The notes under the pieces are model-generated. The model did not search any database. It was not told where the DNA came from and saw only the letters and a program-made list of their open reading frames with translations. From DATGSL01 sp964645585 (GTDB lineage: Bacteria > Verrucomicrobiota > Verrucomicrobiia > Opitutales > T3Sed10-336): DNA of 57,327 nt. A program made the translations under genes and the position numbers. The DNA is taken from NCBI GenBank assembly GCA_964645585.1, contig CAZYAN010000028.1:1-57327 (forward strand), given 5' to 3'. Shown here piece after piece: positions 15,461 through 23,556 of the stretch (position 1 is the first letter of the stretch; each line of letters starts with the position of its first letter).

Positions 15461-16446
15461 GTCAGTTCTTTTTCGAAAATTTCCGCTTTTATTTCCTCCA
15501 GGGAAATCGGTTGACCGCCTTGCTCGCGACTGCGAATTCCCGCGATGAGAATCAGCATGATCTCGAGCGTCTCCGAGAACGGGTACGGTGCGCGACCGTC
15601 GCGGACGGTGTCGATAAAGGCGATCATCTGGTTGCGAAAGGCTGTGTACGTGTCGGCCATCTTGACGGCGCGCCGCGCCCGGGTGCCGCAGACTTCGATC
15701 ACCCCGGAACTTCCCGGGGCGTCTGGAAGGACCGCGATGGTTGCTATCGATCCGCTTTGGTGCGCGACGGTCACGACATTCGCTCCATCGACGGCAACCG
15801 TGGTTGCTTGTGTGAAGCCCGGTCCGAGCAGAGTGAAAACCGGCTCGAGGGCGTGGACGCCGTAGCGCTCCCAGGTTTTGACGGTTGTGCCGGTCACCCA
15901 TCGCATCGTGCCCAGGTCTGACAGGGTCTGCTTCAGCTCGGCGAGCTCCGGTGAATAGCGCAGGCCGCTGGATGAAAGGAACAGCTTGCCCTCGCGTTCC
16001 CAAGCGGCGAACTGGCGCAGATCCGGCAGGTTGATGGCTAACGGTTTGTCGATAAAAACCGGTATGCCGGCCTCAATGAACGGGCGGGCGCGGTCGATGT
16101 GGTCGTTGCCATCGTCGGTGGCGATCACCGCGGCATCGATGTGGCCGATTGCTTCGTCCGGGGTTCGGAGAATGTCGGGGATTCGCGCGGCGGCGGCGAT
16201 CCGGGGGGCTTCCTCGGGATCGTCGGTCCAGACATGGGTCACCCGTGCGCCGTCGATACGGACTTGGTCGAGCGGCTGCCGGCCGAGATATTGCGGGATA
16301 ACGGGATAACGGTCGCCGACCGCTTCGCGCATGGCGTCCGGGTCGTAGCCGTTGATGATCGCGGACCAGGAGTAGGGGTGGGCGTTCCCGTCGATCATGC
16401 CGAGCATGGCGAGGCGAATCTCTGCAGGGCGGACCGGTGGATTCAT
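15457..16446 (-). CDS. Gfo/Idh/MocA family oxidoreductase
   Basis: A 329-residue NAD(P)-dependent oxidoreductase-like protein. I prefer ATG 16446; an upstream ATG at 16533 would add 29 residues without domain character. The N-terminal Rossmann part has RLAMLGMIDGNAH in place of the usual GxGxxG, so cofactor binding may differ from the norm. Later come AAVIATDDGNDH and the EKP-like motif FIDKPLA near residue 145. It is coupled to the aldolase downstream. The unusual glycine motif and conserved Trp in YSW resemble Gfo/Idh members in uncharacterised catabolic operons. Substrate unknown. Confidence 0.72.
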   Translation of the reverse strand: MNPPVRPAEIRLAMLGMIDGNAHPYSWSAIINGYDPDAMREAVGDRYPVIPQYLGRQPLDQVRIDGARVTHVWTDDPEEAPRIAAAARIPDILRTPDEAIGHIDAAVIATDDGNDHIDRARPFIEAGIPVFIDKPLAINLPDLRQFAAWEREGKLFLSSSGLRYSPELAELKQTLSDLGTMRWVTGTTVKTWERYGVHALEPVFTLLGPGFTQATTVAVDGANVVTVAHQSGSIATIAVLPDAPGSSGVIEVCGTRARRAVKMADTYTAFRNQMIAFIDTVRDGRAPYPFSETLEIMLILIAGIRSREQGGQPISLEEIKAEIFEKELT

Positions 16447-16542
16447 GGGAGCAGGAAATCCGCGCTTCTCGCGGACGAACAGGATCGGATGGAAATCGGC
16501 GACAATAACAGAGGCGGGAGCGGGTGCTTCCATGCTTCTGAG

Positions 16543-16580
16543 AAGGGGCTGAAGCCCCCGCTTCCGCCATCAGGCAGCCC
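16543..16580. repeat. Intergenic hairpin related to the REP-like element
   Basis: GGGGCT and AGCCCC flank a GA centre (AAGGGGCTGAAGCCCCCG), forming a compact hairpin between two minus-strand oxidoreductase genes. The GGGGCTGAAG core also appears in the structured elements near 12676 and, inverted, near 49180. It could be a terminator, a processing site or a dispersed repeat copy. Confidence 0.35.
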
Positions 16581-16597
16581 GCATGAACCGGGAAGTT

Positions 16598-17635
16598 TCA
16601 TAGGGCAATCCGTGTTCCCGAGCGAGTGGATTCGAGGGCGGCAAGATTGAACTTCAAGGTTTGCACGCCCTCCTCGAGCGAGCAGAGATCGGTTTGTTTG
16701 CCTTGCATGGAGTCAAGAAACGCGTTCGCCTGGGCGATGAACAGCGAGTCGCGGCTCTCGACAGGCGCCGCGTTCCAGTTCCACGCGGTTTCTCCGTGGC
16801 GGAACACGCCCCAGCGCTGCCGGTGCGACTCGATTTTGATGCTTCCATGCTCGCAGTGAATCCAGACGGTGGTCTCGTTGGGCGCCTGAAACTGGTTGGT
16901 TGCATAGCTTACCAGAACATCGCCGTTTCGGGCGAGAATGTTTACCGTATCCTCGACCTCGACGCCCTCCAGCGCCTGGTGCGACGCGTCGCAGAAGAGC
17001 ATGCGAGTGGGACCGAGGAGCCACTCGATCGAATGGGCGGAGTGCGTCAGCGCATCCTGGATGGCGCCGCCGCCGCTCGCGTGACTCGCGTAGTAAATTT
17101 CTCGATACGCCGGGCGCAGGGTCTGGAAAGGCTGACCGCTGACCACGATCGCGTGGAGCGGGTTGCCGAGTTCGCCTGAATGGAGGAAGGCTCGCGCTTG
17201 TTGAAGCACGGGTGAAAATCGAAGGACGTAGGCGACGCCGGCGGTCAATTCGCGGTCATCTCGCAACCGGATCAGGTCGCCGGTTCCGTCGAGGGACACG
17301 CTCAGCGGCTTCTCGATCAGGACGGCTGCATTGGCTTCGAGGGCCGCGCGGGCCATCGGGACGTGGAGGTGGGCCGGGGTGCAGATGACGACCGCTTGGA
17401 AGTCTCCTGCCCGCAGCGCTTCCTGGAAGTCCGCATACGCCTTTACCCGGTACCTGTCGACGATCGCGGCTCGAAGAGACGCATTTTGCTCGCAAGCAGA
17501 AACTTGGACGCGCTCTGTCGCTTGAAAACAGCGAAGATGGCGCTCTCCGATACTTCCGGCGCCGACAATCAATACCGCGATGCCCGACTGAATATTCACG
17601 TGTATGCACCATGCGGTTGCAACGGCGGATGGCAA
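16598..17635 (-). CDS. Gfo/Idh/MocA family oxidoreductase
   Basis: A 345-residue oxidoreductase with a normal Rossmann motif, VLIVGAGSIGERH, followed by VVICTPAHLH and the conserved EKP motif in VLIEKPLSV, and an SGGGAIQDALTHSAHSIEW segment that matches the family's substrate-side His region. The start is uncertain: ATG 17635 adds a short tail, while a GTG at 17599 lies directly at an operator-like GTGTATGCAC site. It is the first gene of the minus-strand catabolic run and diverges from a GntR regulator, which probably controls it. Confidence 0.78.
   Translation of the reverse strand: MPSAVATAWCIHVNIQSGIAVLIVGAGSIGERHLRCFQATERVQVSACEQNASLRAAIVDRYRVKAYADFQEALRAGDFQAVVICTPAHLHVPMARAALEANAAVLIEKPLSVSLDGTGDLIRLRDDRELTAGVAYVLRFSPVLQQARAFLHSGELGNPLHAIVVSGQPFQTLRPAYREIYYASHASGGGAIQDALTHSAHSIEWLLGPTRMLFCDASHQALEGVEVEDTVNILARNGDVLVSYATNQFQAPNETTVWIHCEHGSIKIESHRQRWGVFRHGETAWNWNAAPVESRDSLFIAQANAFLDSMQGKQTDLCSLEEGVQTLKFNLAALESTRSGTRIAL
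17600..17609. promoter_or_regulatory. Candidate GntR-family operator
   Basis: GTGTATGCAC, the exact reverse complement of the site at 18734-18743. It lies in the divergent region between the Gfo/Idh operon and the first GntR gene. FCD-type GntR proteins commonly bind short palindromes with a TGTATACA-like centre, so this is a plausible target of the adjacent regulator. Confidence 0.45.
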
Positions 17636-17734
17636 GGAGAAAAACGGGCCTGATTTCTTTTTCCGCCTGTTTGTCGCACGTCGCTGCCTGGGCGTTCGCT
17701 GCCGTCAGTGATTGGTAAAAAGCTTGCGCCGTCA

Positions 17735-17744
17735 GCGTATGCAC
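17735..17744 (+). promoter_or_regulatory. Candidate GntR operator in the first GntR promoter
   Basis: GCGTATGCAC, one mismatch from the consensus, follows an AAAAAGCTTG element with an 8-base gap. The same arrangement is seen upstream of the other two GntR genes, suggesting a shared promoter-operator and autoregulation. Confidence 0.45.
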
Positions 17745-17760
17745 AGAAATGTTTGCTGCC

Positions 17761-18483
17761 ATGCATCCTATGAATCGGAGCACCGAAAAGGCCTACACGA
17801 TCATTCGTAAGAAGATTCTCAGCAATGAATTTGCACCGGGAACCACGCTTTCCGCCAAACACCTCGCGGAAGAAATCGGAGTGAGCCGTACACCGGTCCG
17901 GGATGCTCTGCGAGAGCTGGAGACCGAGGGGCTGGTGGTTCTCGCGCCGCGGCAGGAAGCGCGGGTGAAGAGTGCGACCTTCGAGGAGTTCCGTGATCTG
18001 TGCGAGCTGCGAATCGCCCTCGAGACGCACGCGGCCGCCCTGGCGGCCGATCGGCGCACCCAAGATGATATCGAGATGATGCAGCAGACGTTGCAGGCGA
18101 TGCGGGCGCTGGTGGATGGTTTGCCAGGCGAGAACAGCGAAGAGGTCTTTGCTCGGATCGCTCGGGAGGATATTCAATTTCACACCGCCGTTGTCGACGC
18201 GACCCGTAATCAACTCCTGCGGGAGGAGATGCTTCGATTCCAGATCATCGCCAAAGTCCTGAACGCGGGGGCGCTGGCGAGACAGGGAGGGAAGGCGAGT
18301 CTGTACCGCAACAATCCCCATGATGTCTGGAAGAGTCACCTGCGAATCTTTGAGGCGATCCGCCTTCAGGAACGGGAGGAAGCCAAGGTCGCCATGGAAG
18401 CGCACCTGGAAGAGGGGATGAAAGCGCAACTGAGGGCGAGGAAGGCCTTGGAAAGCCAGACCATGACCGCGTTCCTTCAATAG
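17761..18483 (+). CDS. GntR-family transcriptional regulator (FCD subfamily)
   Basis: A 240-residue regulator. ATG 17761 makes it collinear with and the same length as its paralogue at 19033; an ATG 12 bases upstream is possible. The winged helix-turn-helix covers about residues 5-75, with SAKHLAEEIGVSRTPVRDALRELE as recognition region (listed here as its start and end: SAKHLAEEIG to RDALRELE). The FCD effector domain follows, with the acidic and His ligands typical of carboxylate-sensing members (DLCELRIALETHAAA, DIQFHTAVV). It is divergent from the aldolase operon and has a candidate operator just upstream, so it likely represses that operon and itself. Confidence 0.85.
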   Translation: MHPMNRSTEKAYTIIRKKILSNEFAPGTTLSAKHLAEEIGVSRTPVRDALRELETEGLVVLAPRQEARVKSATFEEFRDLCELRIALETHAAALAADRRTQDDIEMMQQTLQAMRALVDGLPGENSEEVFARIAREDIQFHTAVVDATRNQLLREEMLRFQIIAKVLNAGALARQGGKASLYRNNPHDVWKSHLRIFEAIRLQEREEAKVAMEAHLEEGMKAQLRARKALESQTMTAFLQ

Positions 18484-18515
18484 CGCGCCCGCGGGCTTTC
18501 GGTTTTCGCTTGCAA

Positions 18516-18534
18516 CCGAATCTCTCGGATTCGG
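18516..18534 (+). terminator. Hairpin after the first GntR gene
   Basis: CCGAATC at 18516-18522 pairs perfectly with GATTCGG at 18528-18534 across a five-base loop, 33 bases beyond the stop codon. No T-run follows, so termination is only a suggestion. Confidence 0.35.
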
Positions 18535-18733
18535 AGATGGGCGGAGGATGAGGGCGATCGAGATTCGCCTGGGGCGGCGCGGCTGCTCTCCGGATGAAGG
18601 AGTTTCTGACAGGTTGATACCGCGCGGAAAGCAGCGCTTCACCGGGTGCCTTTGACCGGGCAAGCGCGTGTTCAGGCCGGTTTCGCGGTTCCATGAAAAC
18701 CTCAAAAATTTTCACAAAAAGGCTTGCGTTCTC

Positions 18734-18743
18734 GTGCATACAC
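18734..18743. promoter_or_regulatory. Candidate GntR operator in the second GntR promoter
   Basis: GTGCATACAC, identical on the other strand to the site at 17600-17609. It is preceded by AAAAAGGCTTG with a 7-base gap, as at the third GntR promoter, and followed by an AT-rich stretch that could hold the -10 region. Confidence 0.5.
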
Positions 18744-19032
18744 GGAAATTAATGGTTCCTGAATCGACAGAATCCTGAACTTCAGGTGGCTCGCGAAGGG
18801 CGGCGAGCAGACTGCAGTGAAATCTTCTGAAGTCGCAAAATGACGAACGGTTGCCAGCTGCCAAATGAATGTTAAACCCTCTGCTGCTTATCTTTTCCCT
18901 GCCGCCGGTGACGAGCCTGGACCTTTATCTTTATTCTTGGACGAAATCTTGGTTTCGGCAGGCCGATTCGATCGCGGTTCCAATAAGAATCAGAGAGTTT
19001 CCGGATGGTGCAACGGATGAGGAAAAGGGGCG

Positions 19033-19755
19033 ATGCGTAGAATGAACCGAAGCGCGGCAAAAGCCTACACGGCGATTCGGCAGAAGATCGTGTCCGCCGG
19101 ATACCCAGCCGGAGCGAAGTTATCCGCCAAGCATCTCGCGGAGGAAATTGGTGTCAGCAGGACGCCGGTTCGGGACGCGTTGCGGGAACTGGAAGCCGAA
19201 GGCCTCGTGGTCCTCACGCCGCGCCAGGAGGCTCGTGTGAAAAGCGCCACACTGGAGGAATTTCGTGATTTGTGTGATTTGCGGATCGCCTTGGAAACCC
19301 ACGCCGCGGCTTTGGCGGCGGAACGACGAACCGCGGAAGATCTGGAGGCGATGGGCCAGACACTCGAAGCGATGCGTGGATTGGTGCAGGCATTCTCTGA
19401 GGCGGCGAACAAGGAAGAATCTTTCGGAAGACTGATTCAGGAAGATATTCGTTTTCATACCGCCGTTATCGATGCCGGCGGAAACCGATTGCTGAAGGAT
19501 GAGGTGTTCCGATTTCAAGTAATCGCCAAAGTGCTGAACCCGCGGGTGACGGAAAATGGAGGAATCAAGCTGAACCCCTGCCGCAACAACCCGCTCGATG
19601 TTTGGGAGAGCCATTTGAAGATCTACGAAAACATTCGAAGGCAAAGACGGGAGGAAGCCAGGGAGGCGATGGAGGAACATCTTGCGCAGGGTATCAAGGT
19701 ACAGTTGAGAGCCCGAAGGGAAGCAGAGACAACAGCCATGATCCCGTTCATCTAA
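19033..19755 (+). CDS. GntR-family transcriptional regulator (FCD subfamily), paralogue
   Basis: A 240-residue protein closely similar along its full length to the regulator at 17761: same helix-turn-helix core (KHLAEEIGVSRTPVRDAL) and same FCD segments (DLCDLRIALETHAAA, DIRFHTAVI). A strong ribosome site (AGGAAAAGGGG) precedes ATG 19033. The next gene encodes a pseudopilin-like protein 27 bases on, and a long operon of secreted sialidase-like proteins follows. It probably regulates this operon; the extent of similarity to its paralogue indicates local duplication and possibly overlapping target sites. Confidence 0.85.
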   Translation: MRRMNRSAAKAYTAIRQKIVSAGYPAGAKLSAKHLAEEIGVSRTPVRDALRELEAEGLVVLTPRQEARVKSATLEEFRDLCDLRIALETHAAALAAERRTAEDLEAMGQTLEAMRGLVQAFSEAANKEESFGRLIQEDIRFHTAVIDAGGNRLLKDEVFRFQVIAKVLNPRVTENGGIKLNPCRNNPLDVWESHLKIYENIRRQRREEAREAMEEHLAQGIKVQLRARREAETTAMIPFI

Positions 19756-19782
19756 CGAAAATTAACGAATCTGGAGGATATC

Positions 19783-20508
19783 ATGTTACCGAGTGGAAAG
19801 CGATTGCGCCGTGGAGGGTTCACCCTGATTGAACTATTAACCGTAATTGCGATTATCGGGATCCTGGCCGCGATCCTGATCCCGGTGGTTGGCGCGGTTC
19901 GAGAGCAGTCACGCCGCGCCGCGTGCCAATCGAACTTGAGGCAACTGGCGATGGCTGGAAGCCTCTACGCTCAAGAGCACGACGACGCCTTTCCGGTATT
20001 ATCGGGGATCGTCAGTCCGTGGAGGGTCGGCGGGGAGCCGCCCGGCGTCGATCCGCGCAATCTTCCACTGAATTCGTACGTGGATCATAGTTACGATGTC
20101 TTTCGCTGTCCTGGGGATTTGGCGAGGCATCGGGCTGCCAATGCTCCGTCCTGGGCGGAAAGGCCGTTTCATGAAAGCCAGGGCACCAGCTATTTTTACA
20201 ACTCTTATGTTACCAACAGTACGCGCGTCGCGGCGGGACAGGATCGCGCGGGCCTTTTAGGGTTGCGGGTGAACCAGATTACCAATCCCACGCGGATGGT
20301 CTTCTTCGCCGACCAGGATGCCCGCGTGATCGAATACGCGGGGGGTGACTGGCGTCGTCTCGCCCTTTGGTGGCATGCTTCCCCAGGCTCACAGTTGAAA
20401 GCGAACATCGCTTTTGTTGATGGGAGCGTGCGTTTTGTTGATATCGTCCCCGAACCCCGTCCGGGAACGGGCGAACCGGCGAAAGAATATTCCTTTTTCA
20501 ATGATTGA
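19783..20508 (+). CDS. Pseudopilin-like protein (type II secretion/prepilin N-terminus, DUF1559-like)
   Basis: A 241-residue protein with a class III prepilin leader: a basic start, then RRGGFTLIELLTVIAIIG, a peptidase site between Gly and Phe and a Glu at +5, followed by a hydrophobic helix to about residue 38. The rest is the globular H-X9-DG-type part common in Planctomycetes and Verrucomicrobiota (NIAFVDGSVRFVD near the end). Such proteins are numerous in these phyla and their role is unclear; they often stand beside regulators of polysaccharide or sugar operons. A second GntR/pseudopilin pair is at 33192-34604. Confidence 0.8.
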   Translation: MLPSGKRLRRGGFTLIELLTVIAIIGILAAILIPVVGAVREQSRRAACQSNLRQLAMAGSLYAQEHDDAFPVLSGIVSPWRVGGEPPGVDPRNLPLNSYVDHSYDVFRCPGDLARHRAANAPSWAERPFHESQGTSYFYNSYVTNSTRVAAGQDRAGLLGLRVNQITNPTRMVFFADQDARVIEYAGGDWRRLALWWHASPGSQLKANIAFVDGSVRFVDIVPEPRPGTGEPAKEYSFFND

Positions 20509-20673
20509 GCGGGCGGAAGCCGGTTCCTGGTTTGCCCATAAGAATGATAGAATCAAACAAGTCGTTGCAGCCGCTGGGGTCGCGTGAACGGAGTCTGTAT
20601 TTCCGCTGAAATCGTTATATCAGCATAATAAAAATCGGCCTGCCTGTTTCGAATATAAACCTGAATCCAAACC

Positions 20674-21660
20674 ATGAAAGTCCATTCATCGTCTACACGA
20701 TCAACTGATCGATTCTTAACTCTCCTCGTGTTGATATCCGGATTGAGTGCCGGAGTCACGGCCCCTCTATCGTTGCAGGCGGCACAGGTCCTTGACGTAA
20801 AGGCGTCGGACCAATTTCCCGGAAGCTACGAAGCGGATACCTGGCCCGACCTGGCGACTCCTCCGTGGTTTCGCTTTGAACCGGCTGGGGGAGCGTCTGA
20901 CACCGTATCCGGAGGGGTTCTGACCTTGAACTTGGTCAATCCCGACGATGTTTCCGACAGGGGCCCTCGAGTTTATTACAGGACTTCGAATGCACCGGAG
21001 AATTTTTGGGATGGCGATCCGGAAATCGGTTATACCGCCGAAATTCGAATTCGCGTGGAAGAAGATTACGATCCGGAGCATGGCGCCGCGTTTTTTGCTA
21101 TTCGAGGCGGCCCCGCGGGCGGCCAGGGAAAGATCCAGTTTCGTCACGACTCGATTCGCTGGGTAAATCTTACGGACGATCGGCCCTTTACCCAGGTTCT
21201 GGCGGAGGGATTAGATAATACGGGCGAATTTCATGTCTTTCGAATTGTAAAGATGCCGGGGCTGAATCGCTGGCATGTCTGGCGTGACAATGCGCTTGTG
21301 GGAACTCATTTGCAGGCCGGTTCCATTGGTGTGAATGAATTAATCTTTGGCGATACAACCTCCGGCCGCTACGCCGGCAAGATACATATCGACTACCTTC
21401 GGTGGGACACGACTGGCGCGTATGCACCCGCCCCCGAATCCGCAACGATTCCGGAGAGGCCGAACGATCTTCGTATCTATCAGGCCAAGGAGATCGTATT
21501 CCCAACCCAGCCCGGCCTGCTGTATCAAGTGCAGCAATCGGCCGACGGCCACGAGTGGACCGATGTTGGCGGTCATTTTGTGGGGACAGGGGAGCCGATG
21601 AGCCGGATTCTTTCCGACCGGGACGGCGCTCTGCTGGTTCGAGTGATTGAAAGCGAGTGA
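20674..21660 (+). CDS. Secreted beta-sandwich (LamG-like) module protein
   Basis: A 328-residue exported protein with a signal peptide ending near residue 36 (LSLQAAQ). Residues about 40-250 form a module recognisable by SYEADTWPD, FWDGDPEIGYTAEIRI, DPEHGAAFFAIRGG, IRIVKMPG-like FRIVKMPGLNRWHVWRD and LIFGDTTSGRYAGKIH. The same module appears at the C-terminal ends of the next two proteins, which contain SUMF and sialidase parts. It has the strand pattern of a concanavalin-like carbohydrate-binding or lyase fold. Here it stands alone, with a short Ig-like tail. Function inferred as extracytoplasmic glycan binding. Confidence 0.65.
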   Translation: MKVHSSSTRSTDRFLTLLVLISGLSAGVTAPLSLQAAQVLDVKASDQFPGSYEADTWPDLATPPWFRFEPAGGASDTVSGGVLTLNLVNPDDVSDRGPRVYYRTSNAPENFWDGDPEIGYTAEIRIRVEEDYDPEHGAAFFAIRGGPAGGQGKIQFRHDSIRWVNLTDDRPFTQVLAEGLDNTGEFHVFRIVKMPGLNRWHVWRDNALVGTHLQAGSIGVNELIFGDTTSGRYAGKIHIDYLRWDTTGAYAPAPESATIPERPNDLRIYQAKEIVFPTQPGLLYQVQQSADGHEWTDVGGHFVGTGEPMSRILSDRDGALLVRVIESE

Positions 21661-21690
21661 ACGGAAAACAACCTCAAGCTGGAGTTAACG

Positions 21691-23556
21691 ATGAATAGCA
21701 AACACGGATTTTTTTCAGTCGCCGCGCCTCTTGCAGGTTTGATAACGGCGGTTGCGGTTCACGGTCAACATAACTGGACGGTCATTGAGACCGTGGCGAT
21801 CGGCGACCCAGGCAACCCTGCGGACACCCGAGCGGGGGCGGGGAGCGAAGGATTCGGTTCAGTCGACTACGAATACCACATTGGCAAATATAAAATTACA
21901 AATGAACAGTATGCGGCGTTTCTGAACGCGGTCGCGGCGACCGACACGTACGGTCTCTACCATACGAACAATGGGACTAACGAACACGGAGGAATCGTTC
22001 GCAGCGGATCGTCGGGCAATTACACCTATGCTGTGCGCACTCCGGAAAGCGGAATTAACGCGGGTCAAAACATGGCCAAGCGGCCGGTGCATATCATTTC
22101 ATTTTACAGCGCCGCGCGTTTCGCCAATTGGCTGATGAACGGTCAGCCAAGCGGACCGCAGGACGCCAGCACGACGGAAGACGGCTTTTACACGTTCGAC
22201 GGCCAAAATAACATTATCGCCGAGCGCCAGGATCTTCGCCATCCGGACAACGATGTGTTCTGGGTCGCCCTCCCCACCGAGGACGAATGGTACAAGGCGG
22301 CTTATTACGACCCTTCGGCAAATGACGGCGAAGGTTACTACTACCGGTATCCGACGCGGAGCGACACGGTGCCGGTAGCCGAGCTCCCGCCTGGCGGAGA
22401 AAATTCCGCTAACTTTGGATCGTTGATTAATACAACAACGGACGTCGACGCCTACCCGCTGACGTATACCTATTACGGCGCATTCGATATGGGGGGCAAC
22501 GCGTGGGAACGGAATGACACCATTATCGATGGTAATCGGGGCCGGCGCGGCGGCGCTTACAACAGTGCGGCCAGCGGCGGAACTTTGCTGTCCACACACC
22601 GAAACAGCTTGGCGGCTACCAGCCTGGCGAGCGGGGTGGGATTTCGGATCGCCAGCAGCGGGCCCCTGCCGGGTCCGGTGAGAGAACGCCAGACGCTTCA
22701 GGTTCGCGATTCAAACGACTTTGAGGGCGGGAGCTATGAAGCGGATGTGCTGCCGGATGCCGCATCGCCGCAGTGGGCGAAGGAGGCGGACGGAGGCGTT
22801 GCAAGTGCCTCGGGCGGTATTTTGAGTCTACAGACGGATACATCAGGAATTCTTCATTATCGTTCGGAAGGCGCTCCGGGCGGAAATTTCTGGGACGGGA
22901 ATTTCGACAACGGTTTTACGGTGGAATTCCGGGTATGGGTGGAAGAAGTGCATGACCCCGAGCATGGTGCGGGGCTGTTCGCTGTCAGGAACGGCGGCCG
23001 CGGAGGACAGGCGCAGCTTCAGTTCCGTGCCGATTCGATTCGCTGGTGGAACGGTGACACTCATCCCGTCTGGATTATGGCCGAAGGGGAAGATCACACC
23101 GCTGGCTACCAGACGATTCGAATAGTAAAAATGCCCGGCAAGAACGAGTGGCATGTCTGGAGAAATGGTGTGCTTGCCGGCGCGCACATGCGATCGGTCA
23201 CAACGACGGTCAATGAATTGATCTTCGGGGACACCAGCGACGCCCAATACAGCGGCAAGATTCATTTCGATTATGTTCGGTGGGATAACAGCGGCGCGTA
23301 CGCTCCCAGTGAAGCGTCCGCCGAAGTGCCTGGTTTGCCAAGCGTCGCGGTCGCGGGGCAGGTCGTTGAGCCGGCCGTTGAAATTGAGGTCGGCACCTGG
23401 GACGGCGTTCCGTACCGAATCCACGGGGCGGGGAACCTGGAGGATTGGGCGGATCTGACCGGCTGGGAAACCGGGACCGGTGCGCCAGCGGCCCACTTGT
23501 TTTCCACACTCGGAATGGATCGAGGTTTCTATCGTGCGGAAATAGATGAGAAATAG
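21691..23556 (+). CDS. Secreted SUMF1-like protein with C-terminal beta-sandwich module
   Basis: A 621-residue exported protein (signal peptide to about residue 26). Residues 30-330 are a formylglycine-generating-enzyme-like (SUMF1, C-type lectin fold) domain: YKITNEQYAAFLNAVA, ISFYSAARFANWL, ALPTEDEWYKAAYY and GNRGRRGGAYNS. The canonical GNVWEW is changed to GNAWER and the catalytic cysteines of true formylglycine-generating enzymes are missing, so enzyme activity is unlikely. Residues 340-545 repeat the module of the preceding protein. A GGAG ribosome site precedes ATG 21691. No sulfatase gene is nearby, which also argues for a binding or structural role. Confidence 0.7.
   Translation: MNSKHGFFSVAAPLAGLITAVAVHGQHNWTVIETVAIGDPGNPADTRAGAGSEGFGSVDYEYHIGKYKITNEQYAAFLNAVAATDTYGLYHTNNGTNEHGGIVRSGSSGNYTYAVRTPESGINAGQNMAKRPVHIISFYSAARFANWLMNGQPSGPQDASTTEDGFYTFDGQNNIIAERQDLRHPDNDVFWVALPTEDEWYKAAYYDPSANDGEGYYYRYPTRSDTVPVAELPPGGENSANFGSLINTTTDVDAYPLTYTYYGAFDMGGNAWERNDTIIDGNRGRRGGAYNSAASGGTLLSTHRNSLAATSLASGVGFRIASSGPLPGPVRERQTLQVRDSNDFEGGSYEADVLPDAASPQWAKEADGGVASASGGILSLQTDTSGILHYRSEGAPGGNFWDGNFDNGFTVEFRVWVEEVHDPEHGAGLFAVRNGGRGGQAQLQFRADSIRWWNGDTHPVWIMAEGEDHTAGYQTIRIVKMPGKNEWHVWRNGVLAGAHMRSVTTTVNELIFGDTSDAQYSGKIHFDYVRWDNSGAYAPSEASAEVPGLPSVAVAGQVVEPAVEIEVGTWDGVPYRIHGAGNLEDWADLTGWETGTGAPAAHLFSTLGMDRGFYRAEIDEK

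Larger units (their letters stand above)
18484..19032. other. Long intergenic region with promoter, operator and long leader
   Basis: This 549-base gap holds a perfect 7-base-stem hairpin at 18516-18534 shortly after the first GntR gene, an AAAAAGGCTTG element at 18716-18726 with an operator-like site at 18734-18743, and then about 290 bases to the second GntR start. I see no convincing coding frame. If transcription starts near the operator, the second GntR mRNA has an unusually long leader that might contain a small RNA or regulatory structure. Confidence 0.5.

Noticed and set aside
14660..16003. An N-terminally extended form of the HpcH/HpaI aldolase.
   Set aside because: The first 180 residues are Arg-rich antisense-like sequence inside the oxidoreductase gene; the family begins at ATG 15460.
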